A stretch of DNA of 64,000 nucleotides, from assembly GCF_000179615.1 (NCBI RefSeq), contig NZ_AEDD01000013.1, positions 186,001-250,000 on the forward strand. Direction: 5' to 3'. The notes below the pieces were generated by a model that was not told the origin of the DNA, searched no databases, and saw nothing but the letters and a program-made list of their open reading frames with translations. The stretch is from Paenibacillus curdlanolyticus YK9 (GTDB taxonomy: Bacteria; Bacillota; Bacilli; Paenibacillales; Paenibacillaceae). Of the stretch, positions 52,051-60,514 are shown one piece after another (positions within the stretch are counted from its first letter, which is position 1; each line of letters starts with the position of its first letter). A program made the position numbers and the translations under genes.

Positions 52051-52110
52051 ACCAAGATGAGTGACCATTTCGGCCTCTAGCATCTCTTGGAGCGTCTCAG
52101 CGAAGATATA
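52051..52110 (-). mobile_element. fragment of an IS256-family (mutator-type) transposase
   Basis: A short stretch reads ETLQEMLEAEMVTHLG, closely resembling the N-terminal segment LQEMLEAEMxxHLGY common to IS256-type transposases. The next residues (EFAGMIYDDG) no longer match and a stop follows. There is no DDE domain or terminal repeat, so this is only a scar, but it fits the decayed surroundings. Confidence 0.45.
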
Positions 52111-52153
52111 AAAGCCAGAAGCCTGCGTCTATTAGACACAAGCTTCTGGCTTT
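52111..52153. terminator. terminator of the 52169 gene
   Basis: AAAGCCAGAAGC pairs perfectly with GCTTCTGGCTTT around 19 bases, beginning 15 bases after the stop; TTTTATA follows on the minus strand. Confidence 0.8.
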
Positions 52154-52168
52154 AATCATCAAAGGATT

Positions 52169-53329
52169 CTAATGGTTCCTTCCGAATTCGGCATCTGTTA
52201 TCGACAAGTAGTGAATAAGCTCATAATCGGTATTTGTAATTAGTGCACTTATATAATAATCAATCTTCTGGCCACTATTATTGTTCTCGACAATACCCAG
52301 ACCACCTGTCTCATTTTCCTTAGCAAGTGCGTATGTAACTCCTGTATCATTGGAGAATGTTGGTTTGCCATACAGCCCTTCCATTACTCTCCTGTTCGTT
52401 AGTAGCCCGACTCTCCGTGGAGTTTCATAAATTTTTGGTGAATTATCATTGAGCCGTAGCGTCAGGCTTACAACGATATCATTCCTGTACCCGATTACTA
52501 TTCCATCATATTCAATCGGAACAACATCCTGGCTGCCTAATAATATTCCAGTACTTTCAATCCCGTATATGTTGCTAACAACCGGAAGTCCCACAATAGC
52601 TTCTGCTTCATGTCTTGTCATTCCGAGGGCAACATTGGATTCCGTTCCTTGAATTACGAAAGCTAAATCGGTAGAAGTTAACGGTTCTGGTTCATCAGTC
52701 GATGCCTCCTCAGCATTCCTATATGCCATGTTCCCTGCCATTTGAGCCTTGTAGTCGCCCCGTTCGATCTGAACGCTGTAGATATGCCCCTGCAAATCCC
52801 TTCCTAGCTTCAACTCATAGAATTTTCTACTTCCTTCATAAACCTTTAGTGTCTGCTCACCAAACACTTGTTCGAGCTTGCCCTCATCCTCATTCCAAAG
52901 GTATCCATAGGTAAGCGTCTGCGGGACCGATGGTGCTCCGAGAGTCGCCTCCAATTCTGAGGGGATCAAAAAATCACTATAAAAGCTATTCCACCATGAC
53001 CTATTATCACTCAGAGTAAACTTTACCATGGCAAGTGACATATCCATATATCCCACTGTTACATCGCCATATTTACAATATAAAGGCCCTAAAGGAGAAA
53101 TATACTCCACTTCTTTTCCAAGCAATCGGCCTATATCGAACGAATTCATGCCCATTCGGATCTTTACAGACTCTTTTCCTACTAATTGTTCGAAAGACAG
53201 CTTATCATCCATCACAATATAGCTTGGTGTAGTTGACCTCAGCTGATCTGAGACAATAGCAGCAGCGATAGCGAAGGGAATGAGCAGCAATCCAATAAGA
53301 GCTAACCTATTTTTTCTTTTCTTTGCCAT
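52169..53329 (-). CDS. membrane-anchored protein with two SmpA/BamE-like repeats
   Basis: This 386-residue protein has a basic start (MAKKRKNR) and one hydrophobic segment (LALIGLLLIPFAIAAAIVSD), so it is probably anchored with the rest outside. Two similar halves follow. Each has a 'GM...G.P' start (IRMGMNSFDIGRLLGKEVEY; VALGMTRHEAEAIVGLPVVS), a VGYxxxxxxxV strand and a YGxLW/YALAKE end, reminiscent of the BamE/SmpA beta-lactamase-inhibitor-like fold. I recognise no specific family. It is monocistronic, with a terminator 15 bases after the stop, and divergent from fabH across a 225-base promoter region. Confidence 0.7.
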   Translation of the reverse strand: MAKKRKNRLALIGLLLIPFAIAAAIVSDQLRSTTPSYIVMDDKLSFEQLVGKESVKIRMGMNSFDIGRLLGKEVEYISPLGPLYCKYGDVTVGYMDMSLAMVKFTLSDNRSWWNSFYSDFLIPSELEATLGAPSVPQTLTYGYLWNEDEGKLEQVFGEQTLKVYEGSRKFYELKLGRDLQGHIYSVQIERGDYKAQMAGNMAYRNAEEASTDEPEPLTSTDLAFVIQGTESNVALGMTRHEAEAIVGLPVVSNIYGIESTGILLGSQDVVPIEYDGIVIGYRNDIVVSLTLRLNDNSPKIYETPRRVGLLTNRRVMEGLYGKPTFSNDTGVTYALAKENETGGLGIVENNNSGQKIDYYISALITNTDYELIHYLSITDAEFGRNH

Positions 53330-53478
53330 ACGTGTATCTCCGTTTCTTCATCTAGTCTAGAATTCTGTAATAATCCATTTTATAGGTCTATTGTCGGTTC
53401 ATGGTGTAGGAATAGTGTACTACATTTCTAATTTCGAGACTATCATAACACTCACAACAAGCCTGCCACTTTCGCCGC

Positions 53479-53508
53479 TTGACACCCGCCTCCGATTAGT
53501 ACTAGTAT
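53479..53508 (+). promoter_or_regulatory. sigma-A-type promoter of fabH
   Basis: TTGACA (53479-53484) and TAGTAT (53503-53508) with an 18-base spacer. The FapR-type operator begins 6 bases behind the -10 box. Confidence 0.55.
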
Positions 53509-53514
53509 TAGGTA

Positions 53515-53531
53515 TTAGTATCTGGTACTAA
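53515..53531. promoter_or_regulatory. FapR-type operator before fabH
   Basis: TTAGTATCTGGTACTAA is one base off the FapR inverted repeat TTAGTACCTGGTACTAA. It overlaps the expected transcription start 24 bases before the gene. A second, shorter half-symmetric copy (TTAGTACTAGTATTAG) lies at 53496-53511. FapR is released by malonyl-CoA. Confidence 0.8.
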
Positions 53532-53554
53532 ATCATGAAGGGAATGAATGCGGC

Positions 53555-54565
53555 ATGACTCAATCCTATAGCCTTTTATCTAACGCACGTATTACGGCAA
53601 TTGGCTCTTACGTACCTGAATCAATCTTATCCAACGCGGATTTGGAGAAAATGGTGGAGACGGATCACGAATGGATCGTCCGCCGCACCGGCATCGAGGA
53701 GAGACGCATTGCGGCGCCGGATGAGTTCAGCAGTGACCTATGCATACAAGCCGTTGCCGATCTGCAGCGTCGGTACGACGTTCAGCTCGACGACGTCGAT
53801 TATATTATCGTCGCGACGACGACGCCGGATTCCCCGTTTCCTTCTACGTCTGCGCGCCTTCAGCAAGCATTTGGGATGAACTGCAGCGGCGCGATTGACC
53901 TGCAAGCGGCATGCGCGGGCTTCACCGCCGCCTTGCAAAATGCGAACGGCCTGCTCCTGTCCGGCGCGGCACGCAAAGTGCTCGTCGTAGGCGCGGATAC
54001 GATGTCCAAAATTACCGATTACACGGATCGCTCAACGTGCATCCTGTTCGGTGACGGCGCTGGCGCGTTGCTGCTGGAAGCTGAGGAGGGCCGCGAAGGC
54101 GACCTGCTCGCCTCCTACTCCGTAACGACGGGCTCCGGCGGTCATCATGTTTATCTGACTGGACTCTCGGAGGTCGTTGGCGAGCACAAGCTCGAAAACC
54201 CGGGGAAGGTCGTACAGAACGGCCGTGAAGTATACAAATGGGCCGTCGGCACGGTACCCGAAGGCGTCGAAAAGCTGCTTGAGCGCGCTCATCTCCAAGT
54301 GGAGGATCTCGACTGGTTCGTGCCGCACAGCGCGAATCTGCGCATTGTAGAGTCGATCTGCGAGCGTACCGGCATCCCGATGGAACGCTCGCTCGTTTCG
54401 CTTGTAAAGTATGGTAATACCTCTTCTGCGTCCATCCCGCTCGCACTGGATCTTGCTGTTCGCGAGGGACGACTAGAACCCGGCCAGCTTATGCTGCTGT
54501 ATGGCTTTGGCGCCGGATTGACGCAAGCAGGCGTCATTGTTCGCTGGAGTCTTCCCAAGGCTTAA
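53555..54565 (+). CDS. fabH: beta-ketoacyl-ACP synthase III
   Basis: This 336-residue cytosolic thiolase-fold enzyme has the full FabH triad: Cys120 in DLQAACAGF, His258 in FVPHSAN and Asn288 in YGNTSSASIP. The N-terminus (ARITAIGSYVPESILSNADL) and WIVRRTGIEERR are typical. It condenses acetyl- or branched acyl-CoA with malonyl-ACP to start fatty-acid synthesis and sets the branched-chain pattern of the Bacillales. A FapR-type operator in the promoter links it to malonyl-CoA level. It is not followed by fabF and is longer than classic FabH (about 312-325). It may therefore be the second copy (FabHB type) or a specialised enzyme; the glycan genes downstream are in the same orientation but have their own spacing. 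Confidence 0.9.
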   Translation: MTQSYSLLSNARITAIGSYVPESILSNADLEKMVETDHEWIVRRTGIEERRIAAPDEFSSDLCIQAVADLQRRYDVQLDDVDYIIVATTTPDSPFPSTSARLQQAFGMNCSGAIDLQAACAGFTAALQNANGLLLSGAARKVLVVGADTMSKITDYTDRSTCILFGDGAGALLLEAEEGREGDLLASYSVTTGSGGHHVYLTGLSEVVGEHKLENPGKVVQNGREVYKWAVGTVPEGVEKLLERAHLQVEDLDWFVPHSANLRIVESICERTGIPMERSLVSLVKYGNTSSASIPLALDLAVREGRLEPGQLMLLYGFGAGLTQAGVIVRWSLPKA

Positions 54566-54649
54566 TCAGGAATGATTATGCACAAACAACACTTGCAGCT
54601 AGAATAACGTAAGCGTTTTATGCCGCCCGCTCGGGCCTGACCTTCCTAG

Positions 54650-54658
54650 CATAATATA
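54650..54658 (+). promoter_or_regulatory. possible mother-cell sigma -10 element
   Basis: CATAATATA fits the -10 pattern CATANNNTA of sigma-K promoters, 64 bases before the glycosyltransferase start. A matching -35 AC is not present at the ideal distance, so this is weak. Confidence 0.25.
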
Positions 54659-54721
54659 GAACAGACCCATGGCGATGCCGGTGTCAGTTCCATATGTTTG
54701 CTAGGAAGGCGGGTATGCCGA

Positions 54722-55816
54722 ATGAAGCTATTATTTACTTATTTCGTACCGAGCGGCGGCATCGAAACGTTGAATCGGCTTCGCGCGCGCGTCCTGCGAC
54801 GCATCGGAATCGAGAGCCATCTTTTCTATCTATGGGACGGAGCCGGCGTCCAAAATCTCATCCGCACCGACATCCCCTATCTGATCTCCAACGACGATCA
54901 TCACATCGCGACGATGCTCGCGCTCCATCAATACGATGCGATCATCGTAACATGCGACCATTTCTTGCTTGACCGTTTGAGGGGACACGGCTATAAAGGG
55001 CCGATTCTGTATGAAGCGCAAGGCCACGGCACAAGAGAGCATGCGCTATCTACAACTCGCGAAGCCTACCCTTACATTCGGAAGCATGCTCAAGCTGTAC
55101 TTGGCCCTCAAACCTCCCATCTCATGGCGACCTTTAATCACTTTTTTCACGACTTCCCCCGTTTCTATATGCATAATCCTGTGGATACGGAGCAATTCCA
55201 TTACCGCACGCTGCCAGAGGCTAATCCCGGAGGCGCTCCCGTACTCGCATGGATCGGCCGACTGGAGAGCAACAAGAATGCCCCCCTCTTCCTTCAAATA
55301 GCGGCGCATCTCGCACGCTCCGTTCCTAATTTGCAGCTTTGGATGTTCGTCGATCCTTCCCTTGGCGAACCGGATCAACGACTACTATTCGAAAAGCTGG
55401 TACGCGAGCTAAATCTCGGCCATCGACTAAAGCTGCTTGCTAACGTCCCGCATCATCACATGTCCGATTACTTATCTGCAGTCGGCGACAGCGGCGGCTT
55501 CCTTCTATCAACTTCCGGAACGGAAGGGTTCGGTTATGCGATTGCAGAAGCGATGAGCTGCCGCTGCCCGGTGCTCGCTACTGATTCCGATGGCGTTCGC
55601 CATTTTATCGAGCATGAACGAACCGGCTTGTTTTTCCGTACGGGTACGGTCGAGGAAGGCGTCTATTACGGGCTTCAGCTGCTAACTGACCGCGAAGCGA
55701 CGAGCCGGATGCGCAATGCAGCTTACCACTTGATGAAAACGACCTTCAGCCCGGATCGTTATTGCGCCGATTTGACGAACGTTCTAATTGCGCTTGGCAT
55801 TCGCCCGCCGCTTTAA
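54722..55816 (+). CDS. glycosyltransferase family 4-like (GT-B fold)
   Basis: The start is ATG 54722 (MKLLFTYFVPSGGIETLNRLR), 12 bases after AGGAAGG; the longer TTG frame begins inside that site. The 364-residue cytoplasmic GT-B protein has the N-terminal GGIE acceptor-domain motif. Its C-terminal nucleotide-sugar half has PVLAWIGRLESNKNAPLFL, the EX7E motif in GTEGFGYAIAEAMSC and VLATDSDGVRHFI. It transfers a sugar from an activated donor, retaining configuration; donor and acceptor cannot be read from sequence. A GT2 gene follows in the same direction after 161 bases. The convergent minus-strand operon supplies a UDP-deoxyaminosugar and more transferases, so all are probably part of one glycan system. 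Confidence 0.87.
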   Translation: MKLLFTYFVPSGGIETLNRLRARVLRRIGIESHLFYLWDGAGVQNLIRTDIPYLISNDDHHIATMLALHQYDAIIVTCDHFLLDRLRGHGYKGPILYEAQGHGTREHALSTTREAYPYIRKHAQAVLGPQTSHLMATFNHFFHDFPRFYMHNPVDTEQFHYRTLPEANPGGAPVLAWIGRLESNKNAPLFLQIAAHLARSVPNLQLWMFVDPSLGEPDQRLLFEKLVRELNLGHRLKLLANVPHHHMSDYLSAVGDSGGFLLSTSGTEGFGYAIAEAMSCRCPVLATDSDGVRHFIEHERTGLFFRTGTVEEGVYYGLQLLTDREATSRMRNAAYHLMKTTFSPDRYCADLTNVLIALGIRPPL

Positions 55817-55977
55817 CGCCCGCTCCGCTGCCTCTTGAGAGGCTGGCCTGAGGGGATTTTATAGGAATCGAAATGGGTCCAAATTAATGGCCAAGGCTCG
55901 GGCATTCGACGTGACCCTATTTCTCTAGCGCTCGTATAGTAGCATATAACGAACTAGGAAAGACGGGGTGTACCTTC

Positions 55978-56709
55978 ATGCTGCCGGCAACCGGCCTCCC
56001 GAAAGTTTCGATCATCATCCCCTTTTATAATGACCCTTATGTGGCCCACTCCATCTCCAGCGCGCTAGGCCAAACGTATCCGAATATTGAGGTCATCGTC
56101 GTCGACGACGGCTCGACCCGCCATCAGGATAAGCTTGCCCCCTTCCTCGGACGCATCCATTATATTGGCAAAGCAAACGGCGGCACCGCCAGCGCGTTGA
56201 ACTACGGCATGAATCTGGCGTCTGGCAAATATGTCGCATGGCTAAGCTCGGATGATCAATTCAAGCCGGACAAAGTGGCGAAGCAAGTCGCGTATATGGA
56301 GCGGACCAGCGCGCAGATCAGCCATACCGACTACGATGTGATGAACGAGAACGACACGATTACCGCAACCTGCGCATCGGCTAAATTCCACTCGGCCAAG
56401 GCGTTTATCGCTTCGCTATTGACAGGCTGTGCGGTGAATGGCTGTACGATCATGATGACGAAGGCGCTGTTCAGGCAGCTCGGCGGATTTAATGAAAGCC
56501 TGCCCTATACGCATGATTATGAGCTGTGGATTCGCGTCGTGCTCGCCCGTTACGATTTCCATTACATGAATGAATCGCTCACGGTTTACAGGCGCCACCC
56601 CGGGATGGGGACGGCACGCTATTTCGATACGATCGTGAAGGAAGCGAATGCCATTATGAACATCTATCGGCAATCCTTAACAACGCTCATTGCCCAACTG
56701 CCAGGATAA
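55978..56709 (+). CDS. glycosyltransferase family 2 (paralogue A of a convergent pair)
   Basis: This 243-residue GT-A protein has the N-terminal nucleotide-binding strand PKVSIIIPFYNDPYV, VIVVDDGSTRH, the GGTASALNYGMNLASGKYVAWLSSDDQF region (DxD-like SSDD binding the metal-sugar nucleotide) and a catalytic-base region DYELWIRV. It is a soluble inverting transferase without membrane helices. It shares most motifs with the GT2 encoded convergently at 56999-57724 (IPFYNDPYV, VIVVDDGST, GKANGGTASALN, AWLSSDD), so the two are recent paralogues facing each other. It follows the GT4 gene and starts at ATG 55978 behind GGGGTG. Confidence 0.88.
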   Translation: MLPATGLPKVSIIIPFYNDPYVAHSISSALGQTYPNIEVIVVDDGSTRHQDKLAPFLGRIHYIGKANGGTASALNYGMNLASGKYVAWLSSDDQFKPDKVAKQVAYMERTSAQISHTDYDVMNENDTITATCASAKFHSAKAFIASLLTGCAVNGCTIMMTKALFRQLGGFNESLPYTHDYELWIRVVLARYDFHYMNESLTVYRRHPGMGTARYFDTIVKEANAIMNIYRQSLTTLIAQLPG

Positions 56710-56998
56710 TGGAGACGCGTAAGCCGCCCCCCTGCATGCCCAGAGCCGAACGGAAGCTCAGCTGCCGCTATGCTCGGGCGGGTACCAGCCTGATCGCCGC
56801 AGAGGAATCCCGCAGCCGCTTGCATTCGTTCGGCTTGCCGCATCTGGCCTCATTGCGGGGCCTTTCTTCCGGCAGGCTTGTCCTTCCGCCTTGTTGCTCC
56901 CTCGACAGCGAATTGCGGACAAGCGGCTCTCCCTGATTCTCGAGACCGCCGCTTGCGCTGCCGCTGCCGTTGCCGCCGAAGCACGCTTTTCAACCACT
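56710..56998. other. GC-rich gap between convergent glycosyltransferase genes
   Basis: No recognisable gene or clean terminator. A 79-codon minus-strand frame starting 2 bases after the GT2 stop is Ala/Arg-rich and looks like translated GC-rich spacer; it is not called. Confidence 0.5.
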
Positions 56999-57724
56999 CT
57001 ATTTTATGCCTAGCTGCAATAGAAACGCTTTATATCGGTTTTCGTATCTATGGAATGTTTCTTGCGTTTCTTGCTCGATCGCCTGCTTGTTCCGCAGCGT
57101 CCCCATCTGCTCATGCCAGCGATAAGCGATGAGCGGATCGGGCGTCAGGTGGAACGGGAAGCCGGCCAGAAGCACGCGAAACCAATAATCCAAATCCTGC
57201 GTATACGGCAGGCGCTCATTGAAAGGGCCGATCGCTTGATAGAGCGGCTTTCTCATCATGACCGTGCAGCCGTTAACGGGGTTGCTGTGGCGAAACGACC
57301 GCAGCAGATCATGCGTATCCTTCGGAGGCGCTATGGCGAACTGGGTATATCGGCCTTTGCCGTCAATGCAATCGAAGCCGGTATGTCCAATCCAAGCATC
57401 GACGCTGCGCATACCGTCGAGCTGCTGTTTAATTTTGTCCGGATAAAACACGTCGTCCGAGCTAAGCCAAGCTATATATTCCCCGCTGGCATGGCGAAAG
57501 CCATGATTCAGCGCGCTTGCCGTGCCGCCATTGGCTTTGCCCAGATAATGAATACGATCCCCGTACGGCTTAAGCAGCTCGGCATGCGCCGTGGAACCAT
57601 CGTCGACGACGATGACTTCTATATTGCGATACGATTGCGATAGCGCGCTGTCGACAGCTTCACGCACGTAAGGGTCATTATAAAACGGAATGACAATAGA
57701 AACTTTCGGTTCATGCCTGCTCAT
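56999..57724 (-). CDS. glycosyltransferase family 2 (paralogue B)
   Basis: This 241-residue GT-A protein closely resembles the plus-strand GT2 at 55978: PKVSIVIPFYNDPYVREAVD, VIVVDDGSTAHAE, GKANGGTASALNHGFRHASG, AWLSSDDVFYPDKI, and an LDYWFRVLLAG end segment. It is soluble, with no membrane helix. Its ATG overlaps the stop of the SDR gene upstream (ATGA), so it is the last gene of the sugar-nucleotide operon. It may transfer the deoxyaminosugar made by that operon. A donor switch relative to its paralogue is plausible but unproven. Confidence 0.88.
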   Translation of the reverse strand: MSRHEPKVSIVIPFYNDPYVREAVDSALSQSYRNIEVIVVDDGSTAHAELLKPYGDRIHYLGKANGGTASALNHGFRHASGEYIAWLSSDDVFYPDKIKQQLDGMRSVDAWIGHTGFDCIDGKGRYTQFAIAPPKDTHDLLRSFRHSNPVNGCTVMMRKPLYQAIGPFNERLPYTQDLDYWFRVLLAGFPFHLTPDPLIAYRWHEQMGTLRNKQAIEQETQETFHRYENRYKAFLLQLGIK

Positions 57725-58707
57725 CCCCGGTCCCCCTTCTGCAGCAGCCTTGCTCTTGCATCCTGTAACGTGTCCTGCAGCGATTGTTCCAGCGTAAAGC
57801 CGGGCTGCCAGCCGAGCGACCGGATGCGGCTTGTGTCGGCAGGAGCAGGAGAGGGCGACGTGGACTGACCGATGTCAAAATGCAGCGGGCAGCACGCAAG
57901 GTCGGCAAAGCGCTCGGCCAATTGCTCTAGCGTAACGAATCGGCCCGAAGCTACGGGATACACGCCGCCTGGCGCGCCTTGCTGCAATAACAGATCGTAC
58001 GCAGCCATCGCATCGCGAACGTCCAAATAATCGCGCTGCTCTGTCCGCGACGACAGCCGAAACGGCTCGAGCTGCCGGGTCGTCACCCCCCTGCTGCTTG
58101 CATCGCCAGTCGCGGCGGAATTGTTCGGCGCTGCCTCAGCTTGCGCTAGTGCCTCCGCCTGCGCCGCATACCTCGCCAAACGCGCACACAGCCCTTGCGA
58201 TCGGCCAGGCCCTATTAGGTTCGATGGCTCCGCAATGACAACGTCCATGCCATACAGAATCGGCCAGCATTGGGCCAGCAGAACCTGCATCGTTTTGCTG
58301 ACGCTGTAGGGATGCGTCGGCTCAGGCGCTTGATCGCCTGCAGGCAGCTCGAAGCGAAGCATCGATCCTGCGACGAGGACGCGGCAAGGGCGCCCAAGCC
58401 CGCGCACAGCTTCCAGCAGATGGACCGTCCCCATCACGTTGGTCAACAAATAGCCAGCTGGATCGTGCCACGATCGGTCAGCTGCGTTCAGCCCTGCCAG
58501 ATGAACGACATAATCCGGCTCTACGGTTTGAACCGTACGTTTGGCAGCAGCAATGTCGGTCCAGTCACATGCGATCGCAGCGGAATGCGCTGGGTACTCT
58601 TGCCGAACCGAAGCGACAGCCTCATACCCCGCCTGCGAAAAATAAGTCATTGCGTGCTCCCCGCAAAACCCGCCAGCACCTGTAACGAGCAGACGCGGGC
58701 TGCTCAT
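57721..58707 (-). CDS. NAD-dependent epimerase/dehydratase (GDP-6-deoxymannose reductase-like SDR)
   Basis: This 328-residue extended short-chain dehydrogenase has a Rossmann glycine motif GAGGFCGEH (residues 9-17), VVHLAGLNAADRS, the catalytic YxxxK in HPYSVSKTMQ (about 140) and RDYLDVRDAMAAYDLLL. It resembles RMD-type 4-ketoreductases that finish GDP- or UDP-6-deoxyhexoses. A short Ala-rich insertion (EALAQAEAAPNNSAATGDASS) is unusual and probably a surface loop. Its start overlaps the stop of the RmlD-like gene and its end overlaps the GT2 start, so it belongs to the same operon. It may reduce or epimerise a 4-keto intermediate for a second sugar of the same glycan. Confidence 0.8.
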   Translation of the reverse strand: MSSPRLLVTGAGGFCGEHAMTYFSQAGYEAVASVRQEYPAHSAAIACDWTDIAAAKRTVQTVEPDYVVHLAGLNAADRSWHDPAGYLLTNVMGTVHLLEAVRGLGRPCRVLVAGSMLRFELPAGDQAPEPTHPYSVSKTMQVLLAQCWPILYGMDVVIAEPSNLIGPGRSQGLCARLARYAAQAEALAQAEAAPNNSAATGDASSRGVTTRQLEPFRLSSRTEQRDYLDVRDAMAAYDLLLQQGAPGGVYPVASGRFVTLEQLAERFADLACCPLHFDIGQSTSPSPAPADTSRIRSLGWQPGFTLEQSLQDTLQDARARLLQKGDRG

Positions 58708-59534
58708 CGCACCCGCATCCAGTTCGCCAGCTCAGCAAGCATCTCGCGATACGGCGCCGCCTGATAACGCCAATCCGATCGCGTGGCCAGCAGCGTTCGG
58801 TCGATAGCAGGCTCGGCAGCCGGAATGATCGTGACCCCGTCATGCTGGTAAGCGTGCTGGAATAGCCGCAGCAGCTCCAGCTTGCTGACGGTTTCCGGCG
58901 CCGTCAATTGCACGATGCCGCCAACCTCCGGATGCCTCATCGCATACGCAATCGCTTTGGCCAGCTCCAGTGTCGTTACGCCGTTCCAATAGACGGAAGC
59001 ATACCCGCGAACCTCGCCCTGCTGCTTAAGAAACCATTGCAGCAAGCCGATGCCCTCTGCCTTCGGGTCTGGCCCGATGATGGATGTACGTATCGTCAGA
59101 TGCCGCATCTCATTCGATTCGCCCAGCGCCTTGGTCCGTGCATACATGGAGGTGCCCTCTGGCGCGTCATACTCCGTATAAGAGCCGCGGTCGCCCGAGA
59201 AGACGCAATCGCTGCTAATATGAATGACTCTAGCACCTATCGTATCGGCCGTATGGCGAAGCCAATGCGGGAGCCATCCATTCACTTGGAAGGCGGCAAG
59301 CGGCGCTCGCTCTGCCGCCTCGTTCAGTATGCCGACTGCATTAACGATAACGTCAGGGCGCTCCCGCGAGATGACCGCCTCTACCTGCTCATAATCGGCT
59401 GCATCAAGCCATATGCCGCTTGGATCGTCCGCTCGTCTGGTCGTATATGCGACTTGGAGGTTTGATCTGTTTTGGAAGTATCGGACAATCATATGCCCTG
59501 CCATTCCGTTGCCGCCGATAACGAGCAGTTTCAT
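58704..59534 (-). CDS. RmlD-like NAD(P)-dependent 4-ketoreductase
   Basis: This 276-residue RmlD-superfamily SDR has the N-terminal LLVIGGNGMAGHMIVRYF and DVIVNAVGILNEAAERAPL. It also has HISSDCVFSGDRGSYTEYD, the YxxxK in SMYARTKALGES (about 135) and a C-terminal substrate lid. The family reduces the 4-keto group of NDP-6-deoxy-4-keto sugars. It has no C-terminal cupin domain, unlike WbjC/CapF of UDP-L-FucNAc synthesis, so it resembles the WbvR-type reductase of the UDP-L-RhaNAc/QuiNAc route. It overlaps by 4 bases with the dehydratase gene upstream and the next SDR gene downstream. Confidence 0.83.
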   Translation of the reverse strand: MKLLVIGGNGMAGHMIVRYFQNRSNLQVAYTTRRADDPSGIWLDAADYEQVEAVISRERPDVIVNAVGILNEAAERAPLAAFQVNGWLPHWLRHTADTIGARVIHISSDCVFSGDRGSYTEYDAPEGTSMYARTKALGESNEMRHLTIRTSIIGPDPKAEGIGLLQWFLKQQGEVRGYASVYWNGVTTLELAKAIAYAMRHPEVGGIVQLTAPETVSKLELLRLFQHAYQHDGVTIIPAAEPAIDRTLLATRSDWRYQAAPYREMLAELANWMRVR

Positions 59535-60514
59535 GCGAGGAACCCCCCGCGTACGAGCATATCCCGAATTTCCTTCTTATTCATGATTTCCGTGCTGGAG
59601 CTGAAGCTTTCGAACGATACAGGCGAATAAGACGCATAATGGCTCTTCAGACCTGGGATGTCCAGCGCAGGCAAAATAACCAAATACTCGTCATCATAAA
59701 CAACCGTGCTGTTGCTCTCGAATTCGGTGAGCAATATCTCGTGCAGCTTCTCGCCAGGGCGAATGCCCGTCTCGATAATTTCCGCATCTACGCCGAGCGA
59801 CTCCATCAGCACCTCCGCGAGATCGACGATCCGGCAGGTCGGCATCGTCATGACGAAGATCTCGCCGCCAAGACTCTCGGACGATGCCTTGAACAGCAAG
59901 GAAATCGCATCCTGCAGCGTCAGGAAAAACCGCGTCATCGCAAGGTCCGTAATGCCGACCTGCTTCTTCGTCCGAATCTGATTCATAAACAAGTGGACGA
60001 CGCTGCCGTTCGTGCCGAGCACATTGCCGCCGCGTACGCAGACGAACTTCGTCTCCGATCGAAGCAGGTTTGCATACACGATCAGCTTCTCGCCAATCGC
60101 CTTGGTCATGCCATAAAAGTTTGAAGGGTTCGCCGCCTTATCCGTCGAGATGTAAATGACGCGTTTGACATGATTGGCGATAGCGGCTTCAATCACATTT
60201 TGGGTACCGATAACATTCGTCTTGAGCGCCTCATACGGCTGATCCTCACAGACGGGAACATGCTTAAGCGCCGCCAGATGAAAAACATAATCCACCTGAT
60301 CACATGCGCGCAGCAGCGCTTCCTTATCTCGAATATCGCCGATGCAGAATGTCAGCCGGTCATCCTCGAACGTCCGGCTCATCGCCACCTGGCTTGATTC
60401 ATTGCGCGAGAATACGATAATTTGCTTCGGATTTTGCGGCAGCAGCTGACGGATTAATTCGTATCCCCATGAACCCGTCCCCCCGGTCACCAGAATACGC
60501 GTATTATTAAACAT
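59531..60514 (-). CDS. UDP-GlcNAc 4,6-dehydratase (PseB/CapE-like SDR)
   Basis: The start is ATG 60514 (MFNNTRILVTGGTGSWG), seven bases after GGAGGG; a longer frame from 60535 contains that site. The 327-residue SDR has the NAD motif GGTGSWG (about 11-17), FSRNESSQ, HLAALKHVPVCE, STDKAANPSNFYGMTKAIGEK and RGGNVLGTNGSVV. It removes water from UDP-GlcNAc to give the 4-keto-6-deoxy intermediate, often with C5 inversion. The catalytic Tyr of YxxxK is present (YGMTK), as in PseB/FlaA1, whereas CapE-type enzymes have Met there. It overlaps the 2-epimerase gene by 8 bases and the RmlD-like gene by 4. Confidence 0.88.
   Translation of the reverse strand: MFNNTRILVTGGTGSWGYELIRQLLPQNPKQIIVFSRNESSQVAMSRTFEDDRLTFCIGDIRDKEALLRACDQVDYVFHLAALKHVPVCEDQPYEALKTNVIGTQNVIEAAIANHVKRVIYISTDKAANPSNFYGMTKAIGEKLIVYANLLRSETKFVCVRGGNVLGTNGSVVHLFMNQIRTKKQVGITDLAMTRFFLTLQDAISLLFKASSESLGGEIFVMTMPTCRIVDLAEVLMESLGVDAEIIETGIRPGEKLHEILLTEFESNSTVVYDDEYLVILPALDIPGLKSHYASYSPVSFESFSSSTEIMNKKEIRDMLVRGGFLA

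Larger units (their letters stand above)
51834..52168. other. non-coding stretch between two decayed and intact genes
   Basis: Holds the abrupt 5' break of the modular remnant, the transposase scrap and the terminator of the 52169 gene. Nothing else is recognised. Confidence 0.5.

Noticed and set aside
53601-53879. Second plus-strand frame inside fabH, and minus-strand frames across it
   Set aside because: Out-of-frame readings of a GC-rich conserved gene.
56758-56997. 79-codon minus-strand frame just after the GT2 stop
   Set aside because: Ala/Arg-rich composition expected from translating GC-rich spacer; no ribosome site of its own and no motif.
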